A stretch of DNA of 64,000 nucleotides from Russula earlei (lineage: Eukaryota > Basidiomycota > Agaricomycetes > Russulales > Russulaceae), in contig JAGFNK010000157.1 in the NCBI GenBank assembly GCA_025769875.1, forward strand, positions 43,451 through 107,450. Direction: 5' to 3'. A program made the position numbers and the translations under genes. Below the pieces are notes generated by a model, which saw nothing but the letters and a program-made list of their open reading frames with translations, was not told the origin of the DNA and did not search any database. Below, one piece after another: positions 1-11,319 of this stretch; the stretch's first letter is position 1, and the number at the start of each line of letters is the position of its first letter.

Positions 1-824
1 AACCGCCCAATGCGCACAACATCGGGTGTGACCCACCGGAGAGGCCGACTATGGCCTACATTAATGCTTACCCCGATGCGTATGCAAACCCAAACCTTAC
101 GTTGTGGCGTTCGCCGCAGTCCCACCAAACGTGGCCCAAGAATCGATTGCTCACTCCTTGCTAGCCGAATCAAGCTATATATCCTATCATTCAGCGCGCA
201 TTTTATATACCCGCATATTCACGCACTCATCCGGGCTCCTTCCATTTCGTCTTGTAATTGTTTCTATATCCCGGTGCCGAGCACGCTTACAGCCTAAGGA
301 ATCACCGGTATTGGGATTGGAGTGAGGTATCTGTCAGGTTGATTGTGTATATAGTTTCATGTTTTTTACGCATACAATATTACGCGACGTAGGCGACAGG
401 GCTAATCTTATCTACATCTGGTCTCTGCTGCCTCCTGCTGGCATCCCTTCTTTTCTTTTGTTCACGCATGATAGTCGGTACCAGAACCGTAAATCGCTTT
501 GGACACGCCGCTATGGGTCCCTTCCGAAGAGCGTTCTATACTTAAGGCGAAACGAACCCGAGTCTGCCTCGCTACCTTGTTCGTGTCCGTCCAAAGTTCT
601 ACCCCCCCACATATAAGTGTCGTGGCGTGCGCCCCCGTGGTAGCGCTTTGCAGGCCACCGGGTTTATCACAGCCAACAAGGGTCAGTATCCACCTCGTCC
701 TCGTCGCGCACACCCAATCCCTCATCACACTCACCCATAAAACCAGACCCCTCTGTCTGAGTCCAAAAGCACCCTCCCCAACAAACAAACGAAGCGAAGA
801 AGAAAAAGGGAAAGGAGGGCGACA
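1..824. other. Upstream intergenic region, no gene recognised
   Basis: Open frames here are short, overlap on both strands and show no recognisable domain. The last 100 bases before the GMC start codon at 825 are A/C-rich (positions 780-824), typical of a fungal 5' leader. I see no clear TATA box or RNA gene. Confidence 0.5.
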
Positions 825-3578
825 ATGTCGGGCAGATTCTTCACGCTTTCGTCAGCCGCGGCCCTCGTCGCGCTGAGCGCATACTACGCTTTCCCGGAGT
901 TGAGCGGCCGTCTCCGCGATGGCCCCGCGCCGTCGCCTCTGCTTCCGCGCGCGCTGGCGATGTCCGCGTCGGCGTTCGCGGCGCAGGAGTTTGACTACGT
1001 CGTCGTGGGCGGGGGCACGGCGGGACTCGTGGTCGCCGCGCGGCTGTCCGAGGACGAGCGGGTGCGCGTCGGCGTGCTCGAGGCCGGCGGGTACGTCGCG
1101 CCCGGGGAGGACCCCCGGATCGACCTAATCGTGAATTACGGGCTCGTGTTTGGCGATCCGAAGTACGACTGGAATCTGAAGAGCGTGCCGCAGGAAGGAC
1201 TCGATGGGCGCGTCGTGCAGGAGACCGTGTGAGTCGTGTCGTCTTCTCCCCCCCCCCCCCCCCCCTCCCTTTCATCTTCCTCCTCTCCGTTTTCTTTTCT
1301 TGGAACTGATTCGCGATGTTTGGCGTTGCAGCGCGCGCGTGCTTGGCGGTTCGAGTATGATCAGCGACGTGCTCTGGCAGCGCCCCTCGCGAGAGGAGTT
1401 CGACGTGTGGGGAACCGAGCTGGGGAATGGGCCCACCTGGTCCTTCGACGCCCTCGAGCCGTACTACCACAAGGCGGAGAACTGGACGGGTCCTCCGATC
1501 AAGACCCTCCCCGGTGGACGGACGGACGACGCGCTCGGGAAGACGTTCGGCAGGGACGGCCCCATTCAGATCAGCTACAACAACTACTATCCTGACCTGA
1601 TCGAAGAGTCCGTCGCGGCCGCGAACGCGCTCGGAGCTAGGACCAGCTCAAACCCGGTGAGTCCGATCCCCCACCGAGCGATAAGGAGGGTCTGAAGCCG
1701 CTCCAATCCATACATAGGAGACTGGAAACGCCACCGGTTTCTTCACTCCCGCCCGAGCGGTCGACCCACGATCGGGGACTCGATCTTCCTCGCTCACGGG
1801 ATATTTCGAGCCGAATGCCAACAGGAAAAACCTCGTCGTGCTCACGGGCGCAGAAGCTCTCAAGGTGTTGTTCAAGGCCGCAGCCCAGGGCAAAGCTCCT
1901 CGAGTCGCCGAGGCCGTCGAGTTTGTGTCCGGTGGACACAAGTACAAGGTGAGGGCGAAACGGGAGGTCATCGTGTCTGCCGGTACGTCAGCCTTATCCC
2001 GACCGCCTGGTGGGACTTTGAAACGGAACCCGTCCCTCCGCGCTGCGTTCAGGCACGTTCAAGACACCTCAGATCTTGGAGCTTTCCGGGATCGGCGACA
2101 GGAGCCTGCTCAAAAGTTTGGGCATTGACGTCCTGATCGACCTCCCTGGCGTTGGGGAGAACCTTCCTTGATCAGACCTACACCTTGATCGACTACATTG
2201 CGAAGGAGCACGTCAAGACGCTTGGTGAGTTTCTGCCTTATTTCGTCGACCTGATGCTGGTCTATCGACCGTGACCTCTGCCTTACAATCAGACGAGATG
2301 CGCATCAATGCCACCTTTGCTCAATACCACATAGACTTGCAGTATGTCGCTCGGCGTCCTCTTCCCTCGCCACTAGCGCTGATATTAATGGAATGATGCG
2401 CAAAACAAAAGCGCTGAAGCACAGACGGGCATTCTCACATATGACACGGCCGCCACCGGCAGCGTCCCACTGCAATCCGTCCTTTCCAAGGAAGAGATAG
2501 AACTGCTCTCCTCTCTCATCCCGTCGGCGGTCAGCAGCGGCCATTCTCCGCTTCAGGGCGTTCAATACGAGCTCCTGCGAAAATGGTTCGAGGAGGGCGA
2601 GATTGGATGGGCAGAGTTCCTTCTGCTTTCTGCTGGAGGGGCCACGGGAACGCCGAGCCCCGATACTTCCTACGCGACACCGATCGTCTTTCATCTGGTG
2701 CGCGAACGATCGAACGTTTCTGTCTCCGTTCTTATGACTCAACCTGACGTCGGTCGCAGCATCCGTTCACTCGCGGCTCGGTGGTAGGCCGCCAGCGGTC
2801 CGTCCATTCGGAAACGTATTTTACTGATCGTGACTCCGAAGCATATCAACTCCTCCGATCCTCTTTCACCTCCCGTCATCGATCCCAAGTATTTCGGTCA
2901 TAAATTCGGTCAGTTCCCCCTCCATTTGGCAAGCCCCGTTCCCCAGTTGCCTTGACGCACGCATCCTAAGACGTCGCCTTCCACGCCATCACCACGGCAT
3001 GGCTCCGCAAGTGGATGCACGCAAAGCCGATCAGCGAGCACCTCGTCGCAGAGAACATACCGGGCGAAGACCGTGTCAAGACGTTCGACGACTGGGCGGC
3101 GTATACGCGCTCCAACGCGATCGTAAGTCACGCCGTCGTTCACCCCGCCCGTCGCCGATCGAAAACGGCTCGCGCTGACGCTGCCACCGCACGCACAAGT
3201 CGACCTTCCATCCTATAGGAACGGCCGCACTCGCACCGGAGTATTTGCGCGGTGCGTAGAGACGATCACCCGCTCGCGTCCCCGATGGCTCATGTTTTTT
3301 TTTTTTCTTTATTTATTTTTTTTTTTGTGCCTTCGTCCAGGTGTCGTCGCGCCCGACTTTAAAGTATATCGCACGGCCAACCTGCGGGTCGTGGACGCCA
3401 GCGTCATCCCGCTCACCTTCTCGGTGGCACCGTTGGCGACCGTCTTTGCGATCGCCGAAAAGGTCCTTCCCTCGCCGTCGCTCGCTCGCTCTCCGTCTTC
3501 CCCCACTGACACGCTCGTTCGTTCGCTTTTGCTCAGGCTGCGGACGTGATCAAAGAGGCAGGGCAGGCAGCCTCCTGA
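825..3578 (+). CDS. GMC-family FAD oxidoreductase (aryl-alcohol oxidase-like), one frameshift
   Basis: FAD-dependent alcohol oxidase/dehydrogenase of the glucose-methanol-choline family. In wood- and litter-decay fungi such secreted enzymes oxidise alcohols and can supply H2O2. Twelve exons fit GT-AG junctions: 825-1228, 1332-1656, 1718-1982, 2053-2224, 2293-2341, 2412-2697, 2760-2783, 2842-2908, 2971-3122, 3200-3251, 3341-3462 and 3537-3578. The N-terminus is hydrophobic (residues 6-26, signal peptide or anchor). The dinucleotide-binding motif VVVGGGTAG is at about residues 59-67, ARVLGGSS follows exon 1, and the C-terminus has [10 protein letters not shown] with the first catalytic His. Two oddities are visible. 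The frame breaks near 2166-2172, where GVGENL is followed by an extra base before DQTYTLIDY. The second active-site His/Asn position reads [13 protein letters not shown], with Ala where His or Asn is usual. The family call is firm; activity is doubtful. Confidence 0.9.
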
Positions 3579-4675
3579 CGAAGTTATCATCTTGTTGTTT
3601 TCTTATTTGTTTGTTTGTTTGTTTTTTTCGTCTCTGCCGTTGGACAGGAAACAAATCAGTAGACCGTGATCTCGGCACTAGTTCAGAGCCAACGACAGCG
3701 ATCGATGCTCGGATATCGTCGTGTTCCGGCGAGCCAAGCGGCAGCCCACCCCGATCATGCTATGCCACCCTTTTGTGTCAATGTCACCTTGAAGAGATTG
3801 GCCCTGGCCCTGCCCATATCCATATGTCTTGATCCGATATACGGCAGGCTGGAGCCTGCGCCGGCCAGGGGGCGCATCCGTTTTGCATGAATTACATACT
3901 TGCCGGTGGGACTTGAATGGGCACTATTGCCGATGGGACACAGTGCGATTCGCTCCACTCCGCCCATTCTGCGACGCGCTGCGCGGCAGGCAGCCATCTG
4001 GCGGACTCGGCTCGGAGGCGAATCTTTTGAGTAGGGACATAAAATCCTAAGGAACGCTCACAAGAATCCCACGGGGGCACTTCGCGAAGTACGTTCTGAA
4101 AAGCAGCGCATATGGCTGACAACAGAGTCAAGTGCTTAGCACGACGACTGATGCTTGAGGGACACGGTGCACACTGCCTACGAGTATATATCATACAACC
4201 GATGGCCACCTTTCATCAGTGAAACAATAACAATTCGTCACCAGAAGTATTAGACTACCTATTTCTGGGCATTTCTAGCATGTAGTTTTCCCTTCAGCGA
4301 TGACCAGACGAATAGAATAATAAATGACTTATTTATCCACGATTAGCTTTTCTAAAACTTTTCAGAACGAAATACAAAGAAAAGCGAAGTTCAAGTCTCA
4401 GGGTGAATTACCCAGCGATCGCCCATGGGGACCACCGGGGTGATGAGGGCAAGTCAAGTCGAGGCCGAGGCGCTTGGCATGGAGAGGAAGAATTGACCCC
4501 CCATAAATGGGGGGCGGCGGGAAGGGATTCGGTGTACGGGGACGCAACACGGACGGCGCAGTTGGGGTCGAGTCCGACGACGCGCTGCATTTCTGTTGTC
4601 GTTGTTTCAAACGTCAAAACGGGAAAGAAAAAAAAAAAAAGAAAAAAGAAAAAAAAAGAGAGAGAGAAAACGACA
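3579..4675. other. Intergenic region with T-rich and A-rich simple repeats
   Basis: No gene is recognised. A GTTT microsatellite lies at about 3606-3630 just after the GMC stop, and an A-rich tract at about 4625-4672 sits at the 3' end of the next, minus-strand gene. Small frames at 3666-4209 overlap on both strands without domain content. Confidence 0.5.
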
Positions 4676-6595
4676 TCAAAGCGACATCGCGATGCGCACC
4701 TGCCAGATCGGGAACGACTTGTCGAAGAGCGACAGGCCGACCGACGCGTCGAAAAGGTGGAGGAAGGAGCTCTCCGCGCCCACTTCGACGTTCAGCTCCG
4801 TGCTCACGTTCTCGCACAGCTGCGCGCCCGTGGTCACCGCGAAGTCGACGGAGGCGTCAAGTTCCAGGAACACGATCGTGGATGCTACGCTGCCGCCCAG
4901 CGCGGTCAGCTCGATATCGAATTGAGGGATGAGGTGGGCGGCCGCGCTGAACGTGGATCCAAGGCTTGGGCTGGCGGAAATGTTCGCCCCTGCATCGAGG
5001 AGGGATAGTTTTTAACACGGGACTGGGCCGTGGCGAAAAAAAAAAAAAAGAAAGATAGAGAGTGATTCGAACTCACGACTGGGGCCGGGCGTGAACGTAC
5101 CCATTCGCGAGCTTGCCTGGGGCGGGAAGACAAAACGGACGCCGCTGAGGTCAAAACTCAGGTCGACGAACGCATCGATGTTAGCAATTTCGAACGTGGC
5201 GTCGATATTACTGATCACTTTGAATTCAGGACCAATCTCGAGGATGCTAGAATCGGTAATTTTCCATCGGTGAGTGTCATTCGTGCTTGCATGAAGCCTC
5301 CAGCAAGCCTACCCGGGAAAAGTGAGGCCAGGGATACCCATCTGGAAGAGCGGGATGTCGCCGGAGCTGATCTGGCCTAAGATATCTGCTGTAATGTTGA
5401 AATGTACGTCGATGTTGCTGTCCAACGCTATGCAAAATTGATGAGTCGACCAAGGCGGCTTCGGCTTGGCACAGGAATACACACCGATATGTAACGCGAA
5501 CTCAGAGATGTTCGGTGGAATGAGCGTGCCAGCAGCGACCGCACCAATGCTTATGGTTGCATGCACGTCGGTGCTGACATCAACGGACACAGACGCAATA
5601 GAAGATAGATGGCTTGTGACGGGACAATTGATGGTCGTGTTGAATAAATTTGCATTTCCTGAATAGTCGACCTGCTTTGAGTTCTCCGCGGTCCGATTGA
5701 ATGTGGTCGCTACATTCAGAGCTGCAAGTACACGTGTGCCGAACGAGCGGATCAGTGTGTCAAGCTGTGTCGAGGAAGGAGAAGTTACGAGACCTCACGA
5801 ACCATTGAGTGCATCCGTGAGAAAGTCGCGCCGGTGGAGCTCGTCTCGTGAGCTGTGGGGTGAGCGCACGCTGCTGTGACCACGTCGCGCGGGCAGCCGC
5901 ATATTCAAAGGGGCGTTGACATTGATACCCTGCAAGGCGAACTGGACGTTGCCGTTCCTGTCGCAAAGTAAAAGGTTGGTGCTTGGCAGTAGTTCCTGTT
6001 CAGAGAAACGCACTGCGACGAAGTAGCTGCTGTGAAGTCGGTGTCCAGCGCCAGCGCGTGGACTGCGACCTCATCGGTGCGACCATTTAAAGAGGACGAG
6101 TTGGGCGAAAGAATTCTATGTTCAGCAACGCGCGCAAACGGCATTGGGCCACACTGAGAGCAGGTGTGTCGACGGGACGATTGACTAAAATCGAGAACAT
6201 ACATTGTCTGGCAAACGGACAATGGTGTTGATCACACCCCCTTGAAAGAGGTGATCACAGTTCGGATTGGCATCCTTGCACACGATATGAATAACTTGCG
6301 TTGTAGAACTTGCGTCGCAGCTCGTAATCTGCCATCCAGCGGCTATGGTGATGTCCGAAATTGCAAAAGGCGGACCCCACTATGTAGAAGAATCAGTCAG
6401 TGAGGGACTTCGTGGTAACAGACACGAACGGACAATCTGTACTGTCCCCGAGGCACCAGCGTCGGCAGGCAGGTCCCAGGAACATCGTCCTTGGATGCAA
6501 GGAACCGACCAGTCGTTCACGGCTAACGCTTGTTGGCCAACCGCGAGGACAAAGGCGAGAAATGGTGTCACTGAAGGTTTTGTGGAAAGATACAT
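4676..6595 (-). CDS. Secreted protein of the DUF7223-like fungal type, unknown function
   Basis: The ATG at 6595 opens a clear signal peptide (MYLSTKPSVTPFLAFVLAVG, then QQALA) followed by VNDWSVPCIQGRCSWDLP. I recognise this N-terminus and the later VPPNISEFALHIG, GIPGLTFPG and VRFVFPPQ segments from a family of secreted basidiomycete proteins with repeated beta-rich D/N/I/V segments; the DUF7223 label is from memory. At least six exons are visible. The second begins near 6386 (GPPFAISDITIAAGW); another intron joins SQ to NGNVQFALQGINVNA (about 6013-5966); further introns lie near 5860-5700, 5490-5420, 5310-5260 and 5075-5005. The final exon holds FLELDASVDFAV and ends after SLFDKSFPIWQ with a stop at 4676-4678. 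This is slightly shorter than relatives as I remember them, so a last small exon may be missing. Function is not known; location is probably cell wall or extracellular. Confidence 0.7.
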
Positions 6596-8211
6596 CTGTG
6601 CTGAGAGGATAAGTTACTTCGTGATATATAATAAAATGAACAATTGGTTGGGAAGGCTCACGGGAAGGAAAGTTCAAATGGGGCTGCTCGGGGTGGGTCG
6701 CAAGGAAACCGAGATTAAAATCGAAGGACAAAATGGGGCTTTCAAAGCGCAGAGGGGTGATACTCAAAGAGAATAGATCAGTCCCGAATTTGATCCCCAC
6801 TACCAGACGGTATCTTGTATACGTAGAGCTGCTCTACCTCGTCCTCAGCCACCAGCTGAGAAGGCACATAAATCTCCGAGAACACCAGAACCAAGCATAT
6901 TCTAAGGCCGAGGTGGGAAGCTTTTCCAAGTCCATCCATTTGATCACGATGGCCGCGGAGAAATGCAGAGCACTTCGACCGGGAGAAACGAGATCCACCA
7001 TGCGGTGACTTTGCTCATAAAGTCAAATTTTTACAAGTTGGAAACCGCAGAACTCGGGTTGAGAGGCTGGTTAGAGACGAGGCCACAAGGTGACGTAGCA
7101 ACCTGAGTTTGGAAGCAGCCGATAGTATTGGTCTGAATGTCAGTAACGACGGTTGATCATGGTGGCTGCAGTGCGCTTTTCGGTGGGATTCCTGGTTCTT
7201 ATGACGACATCGGCCAGTGCTGCTGGTCTCAGATGGACGTTATTACGTACGAACATTATCAATCGTCGTGATCGCGACACCCGCGACGAGCTCGCGCCGC
7301 GTAAGATGGACTGGGATGATGGGTATAGAATAAGAGGTTGCACGGCGAGAAGCAACTCTTGAAGGATGTCTCCATCTCCATGTGGAATATGTCATGTGAT
7401 GAACGATCGAAGGTTGGAAGTGGTTATTCTACGCACTCACGCATGCGCCGCGGCATGGCGGTGAAGAACGTCGCGGATGGCGCTCATAATGCTCGTGCGG
7501 CATTTTTGAGCATGCTAGGATGCCGACACCGTGACGTCGCTTTATTTTAGCCTGCAGACCGAGTTCGTTGGGTTGGGAACCTCTTTCGTCGACGTCCGCT
7601 CGGTCCCCTTCGTCGTCGTGGTTGTCAAGGCCTCGCTCGACTGAGAGGCAGTGCCGGGAGTCTCGGGGGATACACTGGAGACATACGGAACGTGAGATTG
7701 GTTGTGTTCGAACACACCCGATGCAAAGATCACCAAAACGTGACCTTGATATGTAAATTGATTTCGTAATTGATCTGCAAACGCGTTCCTATGTTATGAT
7801 CTCATATGATGTCATACATAAAGTCATCGAACTTTTGCTTGTGATTTTAGCTGCCGCCTCGCGTGAGCCTGACGATCAAGTGATGTGATTTTACCCCCAG
7901 CTTTTGATCATCCATCGCCTGCTGCTCTACCAGACCTGAACGTTTCGTAAATACTTGGGCAGAGAACTAATTTCGCTGTTCATTCTTCATTCAGTACGAC
8001 TCGGAGGAGTCGTATTTTTTCACAGAGCGCCAGTTGAGATGACTGTCCAGATATAATGTATATTCAGTACCGGGAACCAAGCCGAGATCACAGTTATGTA
8101 GCAAAAGTGATCTGACTAGCATCTTTTAGAGTTGAACTGTGCGTGCAGCGAGAGGTAGATAAGATAGTATGCAATGTAAAGAGAAGTCATCAATCTTCGA
8201 TGTCACGGCAT
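6596..8211. other. Intergenic region, no gene recognised
   Basis: Several 60-90 codon frames occur on both strands (for example 7140-7362) but they overlap antiparallel and show no domain, signal peptide or plausible splice structure. A perfect 8-bp hairpin followed by six T lies at 7995-8020 and is listed separately. Confidence 0.45.
7995..8020 (+). other. Hairpin followed by a T6 run
   Basis: TACGACTC and GAGTCGTA form an 8-bp stem around a 4-nt loop at 7995-8014, followed directly by six T. It resembles the 3' end of a pol III transcript, but I found no A/B box or RNA gene upstream. It may be chance. Confidence 0.25.
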
Positions 8212-9685
8212 TTAGTTCTCGCGTTCTTCCTCCCAACGATTGACCGCTACAGGGTGACCGGAGAGCTGCCTTGCGGCGACGAACCGTCCCATGGTTTTCT
8301 GAACAGACCCAGGTGATTCGAGGCCGCTTATGAAAATGGTTCGTAGTGCGGGTAAAACTTCTGTTACTCTCCCCCCTGCGAGCTCTTGCAGGGCATGCCC
8401 AACATGTAGAACAATATCGTCGGCTAGGTACAGGTTCTTCACGGAAATAAACGGATATAGAAGTTCCAGCCATTGCGTGCTCTGCATATCATCCTTCCAA
8501 TGCAAATGTGAAAGACGATGAATATGAACCTCGAGATATAGCCGCTCCGAAGTGGCGAAGGGAGGTGATAGTGAACGACAGACCTGGACAATGGACAAAA
8601 GCTGCTGACTTGACTCTTCGCACCTGATGAGTAATGAGAAGTACCCGTAGCTGACCGCCGTTAACTTTGGGGAAAATTTGATTGCAACCCTGTCGAGCGA
8701 AAAATCCACACTTGCTTCATGGAATTTCCTGAGTTCTCCTGCGCGACTGATGAACCGGTGAAGTTGTGGGACGTCAAAGGTGAGGCACATGAAGAAGTCT
8801 ACGTCGAGGTGGTGAAGAAATGGTGCATCAATTCGGGCCACGACGTCCTCCAAGTACTCGTGAACGCCGAGATACCAAAATGAGGTGAGAGCAGGGAGGA
8901 CAGAGCGTTTAAGGGGAGGCGGTGATCGGCTTGCCTGGGCCGGGCCAAGGTATAGGGTATCTGAATCCAAGCCGAAGTTTCTTGAGCCTGGTCAATGCAG
9001 ACAGGCAGGTGACCATCGCTTCGGGTGAAATGTACCCAGAATACGGAATATTCCTGAGGGAAAGAATGACAAGGCCATTGGCAGACAAGAGGAATTTCTG
9101 TACCACCGGAATTGGTGTGTAGTCCAGCGACAGTGTTTGCAGATGTGGGGCAGATCCTTCCAAGGGAACAACAACCTGCCCTTCGCCATCATTCAACTGA
9201 AGGTACAGACGTGTCAGTTCGTGGAATGGCTTCTGCATTACTGATGCGATTCTTTTCCAAAGTGAAGTTGAAATATTTCCGAGGTAGATTTCACATATGC
9301 GATCGTGGTGCACTGAGTCGAGAGCAGTGACAATGTTATCCGCACGCGATATTCTCTTGTCACTGTCAAGGAAATGTTGTGTTATTAATATAGGAAAACG
9401 TGGCCAGACGTCCAGGATGTCAGCGATGGCTCTCCTTCCCGTGAACACAACTTGCAAGCCTAGGCGGCGTGGTGACGCAAACACCACGTATCGCCACCGT
9501 CGGCACACATGGGCTAGTGGGACCCATGCATATCTTCTTATATACAAGCCATCCAGATAAAAATTGAATACTTCTAGGAGGGCGTCGTCGGGAAGTATGT
9601 CGATTGCTGACTTGCCTACGTGGTATTGGTTAGTGATTGTGATGGACAATGGCAAAACACATACAAGTATCCCGTTCTTGACCAT
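8212..9685 (-). CDS. F-box protein with LRR-like C-terminus, one frameshift
   Basis: Probably a substrate-recognition subunit of an SCF ubiquitin ligase, from the large mushroom-specific F-box expansion. The F-box is IDILPDDALLEVFNFYL followed by WVPLAHVCRRWRYVVF (about residues 28-75 from the ATG at 9685). The rest is a leucine-rich stretch with irregular repeats (LTRLYLQLNDG, VLPALTSFWYLGVHEYLEDV, ALRTIFISGLES), as usual in this family. The reading frame breaks between 8955 and 8925: LKKLRLGF is in one frame and QASRSPPPLKRSVLPALTSF in the next. No GT-AG intron can bridge this, since the gap contains no GT on the coding strand, so it is a one-base indel or an assembly error. The true start may lie in an upstream exon, because family members usually have some residues before the F-box. 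Target unknown. Confidence 0.75.
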
Positions 9686-10583
9686 ACTCTTTGTGGAGAT
9701 GTACAGAGTGCTCCCCCATCACCTGAGTCTTCAGAGAATCCATTAATCAGAGTCGAGCGGAGGCAGGGGAAGCCGCATAGTAGCGATGACACTTGACGGC
9801 CAATAATCCGAAGGCGACTATATGGAACTTCAGTTACTTCAGCAATACGAATTCTGTTCAACGTACCGGTGAGACCTCATCAAAGCCTCATTGGCGAAAA
9901 TCAGATGTCCGAGTGCGAAATGGTTGTGGAAGAGTGGCGGTGGGTGACAGATGAAACAGGCACACTAGCACACGTTGCGCCGTGGGCGAATCATGTGTTC
10001 CTAATATCACTCCATTGGAGATCATCTAAGGACATGTCAGTGGCATTGTTTCTGAAAATTACCAGGTGCGCACCATGATATTCACAATCACAGTCCACAT
10101 CTCCAATCGCAATGGTGCTGGCACCAGACATGCTATGCAAAGCCCACGGCTGGTGGTGTGTGAGCGTTGGTGTTGTGATGACAAGTATAAAGATGCACGT
10201 GATAACGTGGCGACTATCATGTGATCATGATTTGCCCGAATTTGTTTGGCACTGACCCAGTGCCAGTGACTCACTGAGTGAACTTTCAGCAGGCTAGTGG
10301 GTAGGCTCTGGTAGATGTCGGTCTGCCAGAGCCCACACAGCAGTGCCTTTGTGGCACACCACACCACACCCCTGGGACTTATCCAAAATTTTGGCTGCCC
10401 TTTCAGGCTGCATGAAACTCATTGCATGGACGCATCTCTTTTTCTGTCTTGTATCCTGGTCCACATTATCCAATGACACCCACATTGTCTCTGGATCTGA
10501 TGATCACATCTGAGACATGAGCACAGACTCGACCCTCGAGAGTGGCGAGGGCGAGTACAGAGGCCGGGCCGTTGGTCCGGGGG
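9686..10583. other. Intergenic region, no gene recognised
   Basis: There is no convincing coding region. Short direct and inverted CACTGA/CCAGTG motifs cluster near 10250-10280 (CACTGACCCAGTGCCAGTGA) and could be decayed transposon sequence, but no boundaries are seen. Confidence 0.4.
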
Positions 10584-11100
10584 TTTTTTTTTTTTTGAAT
10601 CCGCATTTGTATACCGCAGCGCGTATGACGTGATACAGAGGCGGTCACGGGCTATGTAGCGACGTAGTGTGTTTAGGCATTATGGGGTTATATGTAGTCC
10701 GCTAGGGCGGTATGGCAGCATCAGGGTGTAGTGTGTGGTGGTCGTGGTTGGTGTTATGGGACATCTATATGTCCTCTCTCTCCCTTGTTCCTCCTGGGTC
10801 CCAAAGTTCTCTCGGTTTGAGGCATGCCTTAGTTTCTTTAAAGAAGCGTAGCGTGCTCCGCGTCCGCTCGGGGTGGTTGAACAGCTGAGCGATGTTTCGT
10901 GGGCGGCCTCTTGCGGACAGATGTCTTCGGCGCGCATCGTCGTGGATTGGGCAGAACAGGAGCACGTGCTCGACTGTCTGGGGGGTTTCGCTGCATTGGC
11001 AGGCGATTTGGGGGTGTGTTGGTCCGGGTATCGGGGGGAAAGCGTGGCTACGTTCGTGGGGCAACGCTCCTGAGAACTTGCATTGGATTTGCTGAGGGAA
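10584..11100 (-). mobile_element. 5'-truncated LINE (non-LTR retrotransposon) 3' end
   Basis: The minus-strand frame ending at 10765 reads FSGALPHERSHAF, then CQCSETPQTVEHVLLFCP, then HDDARRRHL. This is the Cys/His knuckle (C-x-C, H, C) at the extreme C-terminus of fungal LINE polyproteins, following the RNase H region. A run of 13 T at 10584-10596 corresponds to a 3' poly(A) tail about 170 bp after the stop, as expected for a target-primed insertion. No reverse transcriptase or endonuclease remains, so this is a dead-on-arrival copy. Its 5' break lies near 11100. No target duplication was identified. Confidence 0.75.
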
Positions 11101-11319
11101 TTATACTGCGCAACATTCGCCACACTTGTAGTCTCTCTGAGTAAGTACTATGGCACAAAAAAAAGCTATCCCAAGTTCATGAAGTTGATGTTTCAGCTTT
11201 TCTCGAGCCTGAGTTGGACATGGGATCGTTGGTAAAGTGCATAGCATTACGAGACGTCGCAAGCACGAGGGTGATCTCTATCAGTGGGTATTCATTCGTA
11301 GAATGGGTGGTGCGATGCA

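Noticed and set aside
462..876. Overlapping 108- and 125-codon frames upstream of the GMC gene
   Set aside because: They are antiparallel shadows of each other, low-complexity, without start context or domains.
841..1470. 209-codon minus-strand frame over the GMC exons
   Set aside because: Arg-rich antisense shadow of GC-rich coding DNA that crosses a real intron; no independent support.
1248..3329. C-run (1248-1265) and T-runs (3296-3326) as regulatory elements
   Set aside because: Both lie inside GMC introns and look like ordinary homopolymers; no function can be supported.
5060..5100. GATTCGAACTCAC, resembling a tRNA T-arm
   Set aside because: No acceptor or anticodon arm is present. 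On the minus strand the sequence is a GTGAGT intron donor of the secreted-protein gene.
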